A stretch of DNA of 5,143 nucleotides, taken from assembly GCA_019245455.1 (NCBI GenBank), contig JAFARM010000215.1, positions 1 through 5,143 of the forward strand, in the 5' to 3' direction. How positions within the stretch are numbered: the stretch's first letter is position 1; every line of letters begins with the position of its first letter. Positions 1 to 5,143 of the stretch are shown here, in pieces. Made by a program: the position numbers and the translations under genes. Below the pieces are notes generated by a model. The model worked only from the letters and a program-made list of their open reading frames with translations, was not told the origin of the DNA and searched no databases. Source of the DNA: Sphingomonadaceae bacterium. Its GTDB lineage: Bacteria; Pseudomonadota; Alphaproteobacteria; Sphingomonadales; Sphingomonadaceae.

Positions 1-806
1 GCAGCGACCGTCTCGGGGGTCAGATCCTCGGGCGTCACATGGATGCCGCGGGTCAGCGTGACATAGGCGCGCTCGAAGCCGCCCGCCCCGGCGTTGACGA
101 TCGCGTTCGCCGGGGCGTCGTCGCTGACGAGGTACAGCGCGGCGGGCGCGACCGTCTCCGGCCCCATCTTCGCCAACATCTCGGGCGGCATCAGGTCCTC
201 GGTCATCCGCGTCGCCGCCACGGGCGCGATGGTGTTGACCCTGATCCCGTACTTCGCACCCTCGAGCGACAGCGTCTTCATCAGCCCGACCAGCGCCAGC
301 TTGGCCGCGCCATAGTTCGCCTGGCCGAAGTTGCCGTACAGCCCGGTCGACGAGGTCGTCATCAGGATGCGGCCATAGCCCGCCTCGCGCATCGTCTCCC
401 ACACCGCCTTGGTGCAGACGACCGAGCCCATCAGATGAACGTCGACCACTTGGCGGAAGTCGTCGAGGCTCATCTTGACGAAGGTCTTGTCGCGCAGGAT
501 GCCGGCATTGTTGATCAGGATGTCGATCCGGCCCCAGCGCTCCTTGACCAGCGCGACCATCTTGTCGACCGCGGCGGCGTCGGTGACGCTCGCGCCGTTG
601 GCCATCGCCTCGCCGCCGGCGGCGGTGATCTCGTCGACCACCTGCTGCGCTGCCGACAGCGAGCTGCCCGAGCCGTCGCGCGCGCCGCCGAGGTCGTTGA
701 CGACGACCTTCGCCCCACGCTTCGCCAGCTCGACGGCATAGGCGCGACCCAGCCCGCCGCCGGCTCCGGTGACAATGGCGACGCGGCCGTCGAAGCGGAT
801 GGTCAT
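1..806 (-). CDS. SDR-family oxidoreductase, MFE-2-type 3-hydroxyacyl-CoA dehydrogenase-like (C-terminus cut by window edge)
   Basis: This is a cytosolic NAD(P)-dependent short-chain dehydrogenase; 268 codons are visible and the frame is open to the left edge. Seen: the cofactor motif TGAGGGLGR at residues 13-21, VVVNDLGG at 34-41 (an acidic residue after the second strand, which favours NAD(H)), NNAG at 99-102, and the catalytic set S152, Y165, K169 (YGAAK). The stretches NNAGILRD and GLYGNFGQANY, and the start RFDGRVAIVTGAG, are typical of the dehydrogenase part of peroxisomal multifunctional enzyme type 2 and its bacterial relatives, which oxidise (3R)-hydroxyacyl-CoA. The true substrate here is an inference; related enzymes act on fatty acyl-CoA, steroid side chains or other hydroxyacyl compounds. 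These proteins are usually about 300 residues, so a short C-terminal piece is probably missing. The start ATG at 806 is supported by an AGGGGAG ribosome site (complement of 811-817) four bases upstream. It lies 68 bases after the kinase gene on the same strand and may be read through from it or have its own promoter. Confidence 0.9.
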   Translation of the reverse strand, partial: MTIRFDGRVAIVTGAGGGLGRAYAVELAKRGAKVVVNDLGGARDGSGSSLSAAQQVVDEITAAGGEAMANGASVTDAAAVDKMVALVKERWGRIDILINNAGILRDKTFVKMSLDDFRQVVDVHLMGSVVCTKAVWETMREAGYGRILMTTSSTGLYGNFGQANYGAAKLALVGLMKTLSLEGAKYGIRVNTIAPVAATRMTEDLMPPEMLAKMGPETVAPAALYLVSDDAPANAIVNAGAGGFERAYVTLTRGIHVTPEDLTPETVA

Positions 807-854
807 GTGGCTCCCCTGATGATTGGTGCGGCGCAGCGTCTAGCCCAGCCACGG

Positions 855-874
855 CGCGGAGGGGAAGCCCCGCG
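855..874 (-). terminator. Weak hairpin just after the histidine kinase stop, possible terminator
   Basis: CGCGG at 855-859 pairs with CCGCG at 870-874, followed by a one-base bulge at 860 and two more G-C pairs (861-862 with 868-869) around a five-base loop. On the minus strand it begins directly after the kinase stop codon. There is no T-run, so it is not a classic intrinsic terminator, and in DNA this GC-rich short hairpins arise easily by chance. It could instead mark a partial stop between the kinase and the dehydrogenase gene. Confidence 0.25.
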
Positions 875-2125
875 TCAGACCCGCGTCACCGTCGTCTCGG
901 TGGGCGCGAGCGGCAGGGAGAACAACACCTGGCTGCCCTCGCCCTGTTTCGACACGATCTCGAAGCTGCCGCGGTGGCGCTCGATGATGTGCTTGACGAT
1001 GGCGAGGCCGAGCCCGGTGCCGCCCATCGACCGCGAGCGGCTGGTGTCGATGCGGTAGAAGCGCTCGGTCAGCCGCGGCAGGTGCTCGGGGGCGATGCCG
1101 TCGCCCTGGTCACCGACGGTGATGCGGACCATCGGCCCGGTCGCCGTATCGACGCGCTCGGCATCGACCGTGATCGCCGTGCCCGAGCGGCCGTACTTGA
1201 GTGCATTCGACACGAGGTTGTGGAGCACCTGCAGCACCTGGTCGCGGTCGGCGATGACGTTGGGCAGGTCGGGGGCGACGCGGACGTTCAGGCGCCGCTG
1301 GTCGGCCTCGAGCCGCATCGCCAGCGTCCGCCCGACGTCGGCGATCAGCGGGCGGACGTCCAATGCCGCCTGCGGCCTGACGTGCTTGTCGAGCTCGATG
1401 CGCGACAGCGACAGCAGGTCGTCGATCAGGCGGCTCATGCGCGCCGCCTCGCGGTGCATGATCTCCAGGAAGCGCTTGCGCGCCGGCTCGTCCTCCGCCG
1501 CCGGTCCCTGCAGCGTCTCGATGAAGCCGAGCAGCGTCGTCACCGGCGTGCGCAGCTCGTGGGAAGCGTTGGCGATGAAGTCGACGCGCATCCGCTCGGT
1601 CAGCCGCGCCTGGGTGATGTCGAGGAAGGTGACGAGCAGGCGCTCGCCCGCATGGTCGTCGCTGTCGCGGCCAAGTGCGGCGACGCGGACGCGGTAGGCG
1701 CCGTTGTCGCTGCCCAGCCCCGTCACCTCGCGCTCGACCGGGGCGGCGGCGGACGCGGCGACGCGCACGGCGTCGAGCACGGCGGGGTGACGGAGGACGA
1801 GGCGGAGGTCGTCGGCGACGACCCGCTCGCCGAACAGCCGGCGCGCGGCGGCGTTGGCGGCGACGACGCGGAGGTCGCCGCCGACGATCAGCGCCGGATC
1901 GCCGAGCGCATCGACACCGACGAGCGCCCGCGCGGAACCCGCCGGCGGGGGGGTGGTAAGCGTGGGCGCCGCGCGCGCCGCCTGCGACTTGAACATCATC
2001 GACCGCGCATAGATCAGGATTATGACAACTGTCGCTACGGCGGCGGCGGCGTAAGCCCCGTGGCCGGCGGCGATCGCCGCGACCGCAAGCGCAAGTAAAA
2101 CCGCCGCCACGACAGCGGTGCGCAT
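875..2125 (-). CDS. phoR: PhoR-type sensor histidine kinase
   Basis: This is a membrane-bound sensor kinase of 416 residues that autophosphorylates on histidine and passes the phosphate to a response regulator, PhoB in the case of true PhoR. Seen: two hydrophobic segments in residues 3-40 with only a tiny loop (GHGAY) between them, a linker with a proline run at 59-61, a PAS-like domain about 65-172 ending in FLDIT, a dimerisation domain with the H-box FIANASHELRTP (phospho-acceptor H189), then the ATPase domain with N-box HNLVSNALKYG (N303, N307), G1 box DQGDG (D339-G343), F-box RFYRID (355-360) and G2 box GGTGLGL (368-374). All catalytic boxes are intact. The absence of a periplasmic sensing domain and the PhoR-like H-box region fit the PhoR subfamily, which reads phosphate status through PstSCAB/PhoU; neither those genes nor phoB lie in the window, so the exact partner is inferred. 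The ATG at 2125 was chosen because it precedes the membrane segments and sits one base after the gph stop (TGAGATG), implying translational coupling. The frame stays open upstream to 2623, but that part is a shadow of gph. Confidence 0.88.
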   Translation of the reverse strand: MRTAVVAAVLLALAVAAIAAGHGAYAAAAVATVVIILIYARSMMFKSQAARAAPTLTTPPPAGSARALVGVDALGDPALIVGGDLRVVAANAAARRLFGERVVADDLRLVLRHPAVLDAVRVAASAAAPVEREVTGLGSDNGAYRVRVAALGRDSDDHAGERLLVTFLDITQARLTERMRVDFIANASHELRTPVTTLLGFIETLQGPAAEDEPARKRFLEIMHREAARMSRLIDDLLSLSRIELDKHVRPQAALDVRPLIADVGRTLAMRLEADQRRLNVRVAPDLPNVIADRDQVLQVLHNLVSNALKYGRSGTAITVDAERVDTATGPMVRITVGDQGDGIAPEHLPRLTERFYRIDTSRSRSMGGTGLGLAIVKHIIERHRGSFEIVSKQGEGSQVLFSLPLAPTETTVTRV

Positions 2126-2126
2126 C

Positions 2127-2792
2127 TCAGCGGACAAGGCCAGCGATCGCCGCCGGCAGGTCGGAAAAGCGGTCGATGACGGCGTCGGCACGGTCGAGCG
2201 CCGCCGCCTCGCCGAAGCCGAAGCGGCAGGCGACGACCGGCACGCCGGCGGCGCGGGCGGTCGCGACATCCACCGCGGTGTCGCCGACGAAGACGCTCGA
2301 CGCCGGCTCGCCGCCGGACGCCGCGATCGTCGCGCGCAGGTGCTCGGGATCGGGCTTGCGCACGGCGAGCGAATCGCCGCCCAGGTTTGCGGCGAAGCGA
2401 TCCGTCCAGCCGAGCGCCGCGACCAGCGCGCGGGACAGCGCGACGGGTTTGTTGGTGCAGATCGCCAACCGCGCGCCCGCCGCCGCCAACGCGTCGAGCG
2501 CCGCCTCGCACCCCGGATAGGGCAGCGTCGCATCGGCGATGTGCCCGGCATAATGATCGAGGAATACCGGCAACGCGCGCGCGACCTCGGCCTCCCCGCC
2601 CCCACCCGACAGCGCCAGTCCACGCTCGATCAGCGCCCGCGCGCCGTGACCGACGAGGTGGCGCACGGTGGCCGGATCGACTTCGGGCCGGTCGGCATCG
2701 CGCAGGGCGGCGTTCAAGGCGGCGGTCAGGTCGGCGGCGGAATCGACCAGCGTTCCGTCCAGATCGAAGACGATTGTCGCCGGCCACCCCAT
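2127..2792 (-). CDS. gph: HAD-family phosphatase, phosphoglycolate phosphatase-like (Gph/MupP group)
   Basis: This is a soluble HAD-superfamily phosphomonoesterase of 221 residues, close to the usual 220-230 of Gph. Seen: motif I FDLDGT with nucleophile D10 and acid/base D12, a helical cap about 17-80, motif II CTN with T113, motif III RKPDP with K146, and motif IV GDTAVD with D171 and D175. Gph hydrolyses 2-phosphoglycolate, a product of DNA 3'-end repair and oxygenase reactions. Sequence alone does not settle the substrate: the same group includes MupP, the N-acetylmuramic acid 6-phosphate phosphatase of peptidoglycan recycling, and the divergent neighbour glmU makes a peptidoglycan precursor. 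The ATG at 2792 places motif I at the normal distance from the N-terminus. An in-frame ATG at 2867 would add 25 residues and overlap the glmU start. The ribosome site is weak (AGGCGG four bases upstream). It appears to be the first gene of a unit with the kinase. Confidence 0.88.
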   Translation of the reverse strand: MGWPATIVFDLDGTLVDSAADLTAALNAALRDADRPEVDPATVRHLVGHGARALIERGLALSGGGGEAEVARALPVFLDHYAGHIADATLPYPGCEAALDALAAAGARLAICTNKPVALSRALVAALGWTDRFAANLGGDSLAVRKPDPEHLRATIAASGGEPASSVFVGDTAVDVATARAAGVPVVACRFGFGEAAALDRADAVIDRFSDLPAAIAGLVR

Positions 2793-2865
2793 GCCGCCTG
2801 CTTGTCCGCGCGCGGCGGGAAAAGGCAAGGTGGAAACGGCGGAGGCGATGTGGCAGGCGACGGTC
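2793..2865. promoter_or_regulatory. Divergent intergenic region between gph and glmU
   Basis: These 73 bases separate the two divergent start codons and must hold, or overlap, the promoters for both the gph-phoR unit and the glmU unit unless these lie inside the opposing genes. I see no convincing pair of -35 and -10 boxes on either strand and no clear inverted repeat. A GGAGG at 2841-2845 lies two bases before an alternative in-frame ATG at 2848 for glmU. Confidence 0.35.
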
Positions 2866-4242
2866 ATGCCCGACTGCCTTCCGCCCACTCGCGACGCGTC
2901 CCGCCCGGACGAGCCCCGCCCCGTCGCCGCCGTCATCCTCGCCGCCGGCCAGGGGACGCGGATGAAGAGCGACCTGCACAAGGTTCTCCACCCCGTCGCC
3001 GGCCGGCCGATGCTCCTCCACCTCCTCGCCAGCGTCGAGGCACTCGGGCCGGAGCGTATCGTCGTCGTCGCCGGCGCGCGGCGCGAGCAGGTCGAGGCGG
3101 CGGTCGGCGGCCGCGCCACGGTCGCGGTGCAGGCCGAGCAGAAGGGTACCGCCCACGCCGTGCTGGCGGCGAAGGCCGCGCTGGCCGGCTTCGACGGCGA
3201 CGTCTTGGTCCTGTTCGGCGATGCGCCGCTGGTCGAGACGGCGACGATGCGCCGCCTGCTCGCCGCGCTCGACGATGCGACGGGAGTGGCCGTGCTCGGC
3301 TTCCGCCCCGCCGACGCCGGCGCCTACGGCCGCATCGTCACCGACGGCGACCGCATCGTGAAGATGGTCGAGTTCAAGGACTCGACCCCCGACGAACGCG
3401 CCGTCACCCTGTGCAACTCGGGCGTCCTCGCCGCCCGCGCTGCCGAGCTGTGGCCGCTCCTCGACCGCGTAGGCAACGACAACGCGGCGGGCGAATACTA
3501 CCTGCCCGACATCGTCGCGCTGGCCGACCGCCCGGGCCGCGTCGTCGAGGCGGAGGTGTGGGAGGTCGCCGGCGTCAACAGCCGCGCCGAACTCGCCGCC
3601 GTCGAGGCGGCGTGGCAGGCACGCGCCCGCGAACGCTTCATGGCCGCCGGCGTCACCCTGATCGCGCCCGAGACGGTGTGGTTCGCCCACGACACGGTGG
3701 TCGGTCGCGACGTCACCATCGAGCCGAACGTCGTCTTCGGCCCCGGCGTGACGGTCGCCGACGGCGTGGTGATCCACGCCTTCAGCCACCTCGAGGGCGC
3801 GACTGTCGGTCCGCGCGCCAGCGTCGGCCCCTTCGCCCGCCTCCGCCCCGGCGCGACCCTCGGTGCCAAAGCCAAGGTCGGCAACTTCGTCGAGATCAAA
3901 GCCGCGACGCTCGGCGAAGGCGCCAAGGTCAGCCACCTGACCTACATCGGCGACGCCAGCGTCGGTGCCGAGGCCAACATCGGCGCAGGCACGATCACCT
4001 GCAATTACGACGGCTTCTTCAAGTACCGCACGACCATCGGCGCGGGTGCCTTCATCGGCTCGAACAGCGCGCTCGTCGCCCCCGTCACCGTCGGCGACGG
4101 CGCGATCGTCGGCGCGGGCAGCGTCATCACCGCCGACGTCGCCCCCGGCGCGCTGGCACTAGCGCGGGGCACGCAGAGCGCGAAGGCGGGTTGGGCAACG
4201 CGCTTTGCCGCGGCGATGCGGGCGCGCAAAGCTGCCTGCTGA
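2866..4242 (+). CDS. glmU: Bifunctional GlmU: glucosamine-1-phosphate N-acetyltransferase / UDP-GlcNAc pyrophosphorylase
   Basis: This cytoplasmic enzyme acetylates glucosamine-1-phosphate with acetyl-CoA and then joins it to UTP, giving UDP-GlcNAc for peptidoglycan and LPS. The product is 458 residues (E. coli GlmU has 456). Seen: the N-terminal uridyltransferase domain with LAAGQGTRMKSDLHK (25-39), QAEQKGTAHA (89-98), FGDAP (D119, metal ligand), CNSG (183-186), EYYLPD (210-215) and GVNSR (N238, second metal ligand). A linker helix follows at about 240-262, then a left-handed beta-helix of hexapeptide repeats from about 263 to 425. The acetyltransferase residues, numbered against E. coli with a constant offset of six, are R327, K345, H357 (catalytic, in SHLTYIGDA), Y360, N371, N380 and K386, all present. 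The start at 2866 has an AGG eight bases upstream; an ATG at 2848 is also in frame and would add six residues. Either leaves an unusual 13-25 residue polar tail before the Rossmann core. It is the first gene of the unit leading to glmS. Confidence 0.96.
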   Translation: MPDCLPPTRDASRPDEPRPVAAVILAAGQGTRMKSDLHKVLHPVAGRPMLLHLLASVEALGPERIVVVAGARREQVEAAVGGRATVAVQAEQKGTAHAVLAAKAALAGFDGDVLVLFGDAPLVETATMRRLLAALDDATGVAVLGFRPADAGAYGRIVTDGDRIVKMVEFKDSTPDERAVTLCNSGVLAARAAELWPLLDRVGNDNAAGEYYLPDIVALADRPGRVVEAEVWEVAGVNSRAELAAVEAAWQARARERFMAAGVTLIAPETVWFAHDTVVGRDVTIEPNVVFGPGVTVADGVVIHAFSHLEGATVGPRASVGPFARLRPGATLGAKAKVGNFVEIKAATLGEGAKVSHLTYIGDASVGAEANIGAGTITCNYDGFFKYRTTIGAGAFIGSNSALVAPVTVGDGAIVGAGSVITADVAPGALALARGTQSAKAGWATRFAAAMRARKAAC

Positions 4243-4260
4243 AGGTGGTCATCGCCGCGC

Positions 4261-4289
4261 TTGAAACGGATATCGCGGGGCGATATCCC
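4261..4289 (+). promoter_or_regulatory. Candidate promoter of the toxin-antitoxin pair, possibly giving a leaderless transcript
   Basis: TTGAAA at 4261-4266 matches the -35 consensus at five of six bases. After a 17-base spacer, TATCCC at 4284-4289 is a poor -10 (three of six). Seven bases later comes the antitoxin ATG at 4297, so transcription would start at or next to the A of the start codon. The bases before the ATG are pyrimidine-rich (CTTCCTTC) with no Shine-Dalgarno sequence, which fits leaderless translation. The -10 match is weak and alphaproteobacterial promoters vary, so this is a proposal. Confidence 0.4.
4268..4288. promoter_or_regulatory. Perfect 9-bp inverted repeat, likely antitoxin operator
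   Basis: GGATATCGC at 4268-4276 and GCGATATCC at 4280-4288 are exact reverse complements around a GGG spacer. The repeat ends eight bases before the antitoxin start and covers the spacer and most of the -10 of the candidate promoter. Ribbon-helix-helix antitoxins typically bind such palindromes in their own promoters as dimers of dimers and repress transcription, more strongly with the toxin bound. The AT-containing core stands out from the surrounding GC-rich sequence. As RNA it could also form a stem-loop 25 bases after the glmU stop, but no T-run follows. Confidence 0.65.
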
Positions 4290-4296
4290 TTCCTTC

Positions 4297-4530
4297 ATGC
4301 GCACGCTTGTCGACATCCCGGAAGACGCACTCCGCACGCTCGACGCGCTGGCCGCGACGGCGCGACGCTCGCGCGCGGCGGAAATCCGCGAGGCGATCGA
4401 CCGTCATATCCGCGCCAAGACGGAGCGCGCGTGGATCGATGCCGGGGCCGGCTATTGGAAGAACCGCACCGATGTCGGCGACGGGCTATCCTATCAGGAC
4501 GCGATCCGCGAGGATCGGGACGAACCCTGA
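4297..4530 (+). CDS. Ribbon-helix-helix antitoxin (CopG/VapB-like)
   Basis: This 77-residue protein is the antitoxin half of a type II toxin-antitoxin pair. Seen: an N-terminal beta-strand MRTLVDIP (1-8) that would insert in the DNA major groove, helix one about 10-22 (DALRTLDALAA), a turn with RRSRAAE (23-29), and helix two about 26-41 (AEIREAIDRHIRAK); this is the ribbon-helix-helix fold. Residues 42-77 (W46, Y53-W54, Y67, then an acidic end) form the tail that usually wraps and blocks the toxin. Expected role, from family knowledge: neutralise the toxin encoded next and repress its own promoter through the palindrome at 4268-4288. The ATG at 4297 puts the beta-strand at the very N-terminus, as is usual; an upstream in-frame TTG at 4261 would add 12 unrelated residues. 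There is no ribosome site, which may mean leaderless translation. It lies 54 bases after glmU and overlaps the toxin gene by four bases. Confidence 0.82.
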   Translation: MRTLVDIPEDALRTLDALAATARRSRAAEIREAIDRHIRAKTERAWIDAGAGYWKNRTDVGDGLSYQDAIREDRDEP

Positions 4531-4892
4531 GCGACCCCTTTTTCGATACGAACATCCTCGTCGACTGGCTGCTCGATCGCCCTGAAGCAGCCGACGAACT
4601 CAAGCGATATCCGCGTCACCGGATCAGCCGCATCGTCTGGATGGAGATGCTGGCCGGCGAGCCGCCTTCGTCGCGCTCCCGGATCGAGCTGCTGCTTCGG
4701 CCGTTCGACATCGTCGAGCTGGACGAGCGGATCGCCCGACTCGCCGCCGACATCCGGCAGGAAGCACGGATCAAGCTCCTCGACGCCATCATCTTGGCAA
4801 CGGCGAGGGTCAACGGCGGGACGCTCATCACCCGCAACACCCGCGACTTTCCGGCAACCATGCCGGGCATTCGCGTTCCCTACATCCTCTAG
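4527..4892 (+). CDS. vapC: VapC-type PIN-domain ribonuclease toxin, apparent CTG start
   Basis: This 121-residue PIN-domain endoribonuclease is the toxin of the pair; VapC toxins stop growth by Mg-dependent cleavage of tRNA or rRNA. Seen: FFDTNILVDWL near the N-terminus with D7, the second acidic residue E40 in WMEMLAGE, D86 in LLDAIILATA, and TRNTRDF with D107; these are the four acidic active-site positions, so the toxin looks catalytically intact. The length is normal for the family. The start is odd: the expected N-terminus (xSDPFFDTN) falls on CTG at 4527, which overlaps the antitoxin stop as CTGA. No ATG, GTG or TTG is near in this frame. The closest upstream is TTG at 4455, which would add 24 arginine-rich residues, and the first internal ATG (4641) is after the catalytic D7. 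GGGA at 4517-4520, six bases upstream, could serve as a ribosome site, and coupling to the antitoxin is likely. An A-to-C change from an ancestral ATGA is a plausible explanation. Confidence 0.85.
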   Translation: MSDPFFDTNILVDWLLDRPEAADELKRYPRHRISRIVWMEMLAGEPPSSRSRIELLLRPFDIVELDERIARLAADIRQEARIKLLDAIILATARVNGGTLITRNTRDFPATMPGIRVPYIL

Positions 4893-4907
4893 CGTCAGGG
4901 TTGAGCC

Positions 4908-5143
4908 ATGTGCGGCATCATCGGCATTCTCGGAACCGGCGACGTCGCCCCGCGCCTTCTCGCCGGGCTCAAGCGGCTCGAGTACCGCGGCTACGACAGT
5001 GCCGGCATCGCCACCGTCCATGACGGGATCATCGACCGCCGCCGCGCGCCGGGCAAGCTGTCGAACCTCGCCGCGCGGCTGGAGGCCGAGCCGCTGCCGG
5101 GCGCGACCGGCATCGCCCATACCCGCTGGGCGACGCACGGCGG
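4908..5143 (+). CDS. glmS: GlmS: glutamine--fructose-6-phosphate aminotransferase (N-terminal part, cut by window edge)
   Basis: GlmS converts fructose-6-phosphate and glutamine to glucosamine-6-phosphate, the committing step of amino-sugar synthesis in the cytoplasm. Only the first 78 codons of a protein usually near 600 residues are visible, all in the N-terminal Ntn glutaminase domain. Seen: MCGIIGILG, with Cys2 becoming the N-terminal nucleophile after methionine removal, [13 protein letters not shown] (23-35), and [11 protein letters not shown] (68-78) with R73, W74 and H77 of the glutamine pocket. The start is firm because Cys must follow Met, and AGGG at 4897-4900 gives a ribosome site seven bases upstream. 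It begins 15 bases after the toxin stop, leaving no room for a separate promoter except inside the toxin gene. No glmS ribozyme or similar leader is present in that gap. It completes the pathway with glmU on the far side of the toxin-antitoxin pair. Confidence 0.97.
   Translation, partial: MCGIIGILGTGDVAPRLLAGLKRLEYRGYDSAGIATVHDGIIDRRRAPGKLSNLAARLEAEPLPGATGIAHTRWATHG

Noticed and set aside
39..2098. Plus-strand open frames opposite the dehydrogenase and the kinase (39-1058 and 974-2098)
   Set aside because: They mirror genes with complete catalytic motifs on the minus strand and have Arg/Asp-rich compositions without any fold signature.
2035..3936. A long minus-strand open frame antisense to glmU
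   Set aside because: The translation is low-complexity, rich in Arg, Gly and Asp, with no recognisable domain, and lies opposite a well-supported glmU.
4268..4290. The palindrome as an intrinsic terminator for glmU
   Set aside because: The stem is good but no T-run follows, and the position just ahead of an RHH antitoxin gene is better explained as an operator. A partial attenuating role cannot be ruled out.
4261..4296. TTG at 4261 as the antitoxin start
   Set aside because: The added 12 residues are encoded by the palindrome region, no ribosome site precedes it, and the ribbon-helix-helix strand begins naturally at the ATG at 4297.
4455..4526. TTG at 4455 as the toxin start
   Set aside because: It would add 24 residues rich in arginine that do not resemble a VapC N-terminus and would overlap the antitoxin by more than 70 bases; the CTG at 4527 fits the family and the coupling geometry better. 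It is not excluded by the sequence alone.
2118..4892. A plus-strand frame open for over 900 codons ending at the toxin stop
   Set aside because: Only its last 121 codons look like a protein (the PIN domain). The rest is arginine-rich, overlaps gph antisense and glmU in another frame, and is the usual effect of very GC-rich DNA with few stops.
4893..4907. A glmS ribozyme or other riboswitch before glmS
   Set aside because: Only 15 bases lie between the toxin stop and the glmS start, far too few for such an RNA, and the glmS ribozyme is known from Gram-positive bacteria.
1..5143. tRNA, rRNA, CRISPR array, insertion sequence or integrase
   Set aside because: I found no tRNA-like cloverleaf, no regularly spaced direct repeats, no transposase or integrase motifs, and no terminal inverted repeats flanking the toxin-antitoxin pair.

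Overview
The window is very GC-rich, tightly packed bacterial chromosome with strong G/C preference at third codon positions. The gene content and protein style fit an alphaproteobacterium, most likely a sphingomonad; this is inferred from memory of such genomes, not from a search. Six protein genes and one further pair-gene fill almost all of it, and no stretch over 300 bases lacks a gene.

Left half, minus strand, read right to left: a HAD-family phosphatase annotated as Gph (2127-2792), a PhoR-type sensor histidine kinase (875-2125) starting one base after the gph stop, then a weak hairpin (855-874), then a short-chain dehydrogenase of the MFE-2 / 3-hydroxyacyl-CoA dehydrogenase type (1-806) whose C-terminus runs off the left edge.

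Right half, plus strand, diverging from gph across about 73 bases: glmU (2866-4242), a small type II toxin-antitoxin pair made of a ribbon-helix-helix antitoxin (4297-4530) and a PIN-domain VapC toxin (4527-4892), then the first 78 codons of glmS (4908 to the right edge). GlmS makes glucosamine-6-phosphate and GlmU performs the last two steps to UDP-GlcNAc, the precursor of peptidoglycan and LPS. The two genes of this pathway are therefore split by a toxin-antitoxin module.

The most noteworthy signals are at the toxin-antitoxin locus. A perfect 9-bp inverted repeat (4268-4288) lies just before the antitoxin start, inside a promoter-like arrangement whose predicted transcription start falls on or near the antitoxin ATG, with no Shine-Dalgarno sequence. 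The toxin has no ATG, GTG or TTG at its expected N-terminus: its frame enters at a CTG that overlaps the antitoxin stop (CTGA in place of the usual ATGA). Only 15 bases separate the toxin stop from glmS, so glmS may be co-transcribed with the toxin-antitoxin pair. Each component belongs to a known family; the arrangement, not the parts, is what is unusual.
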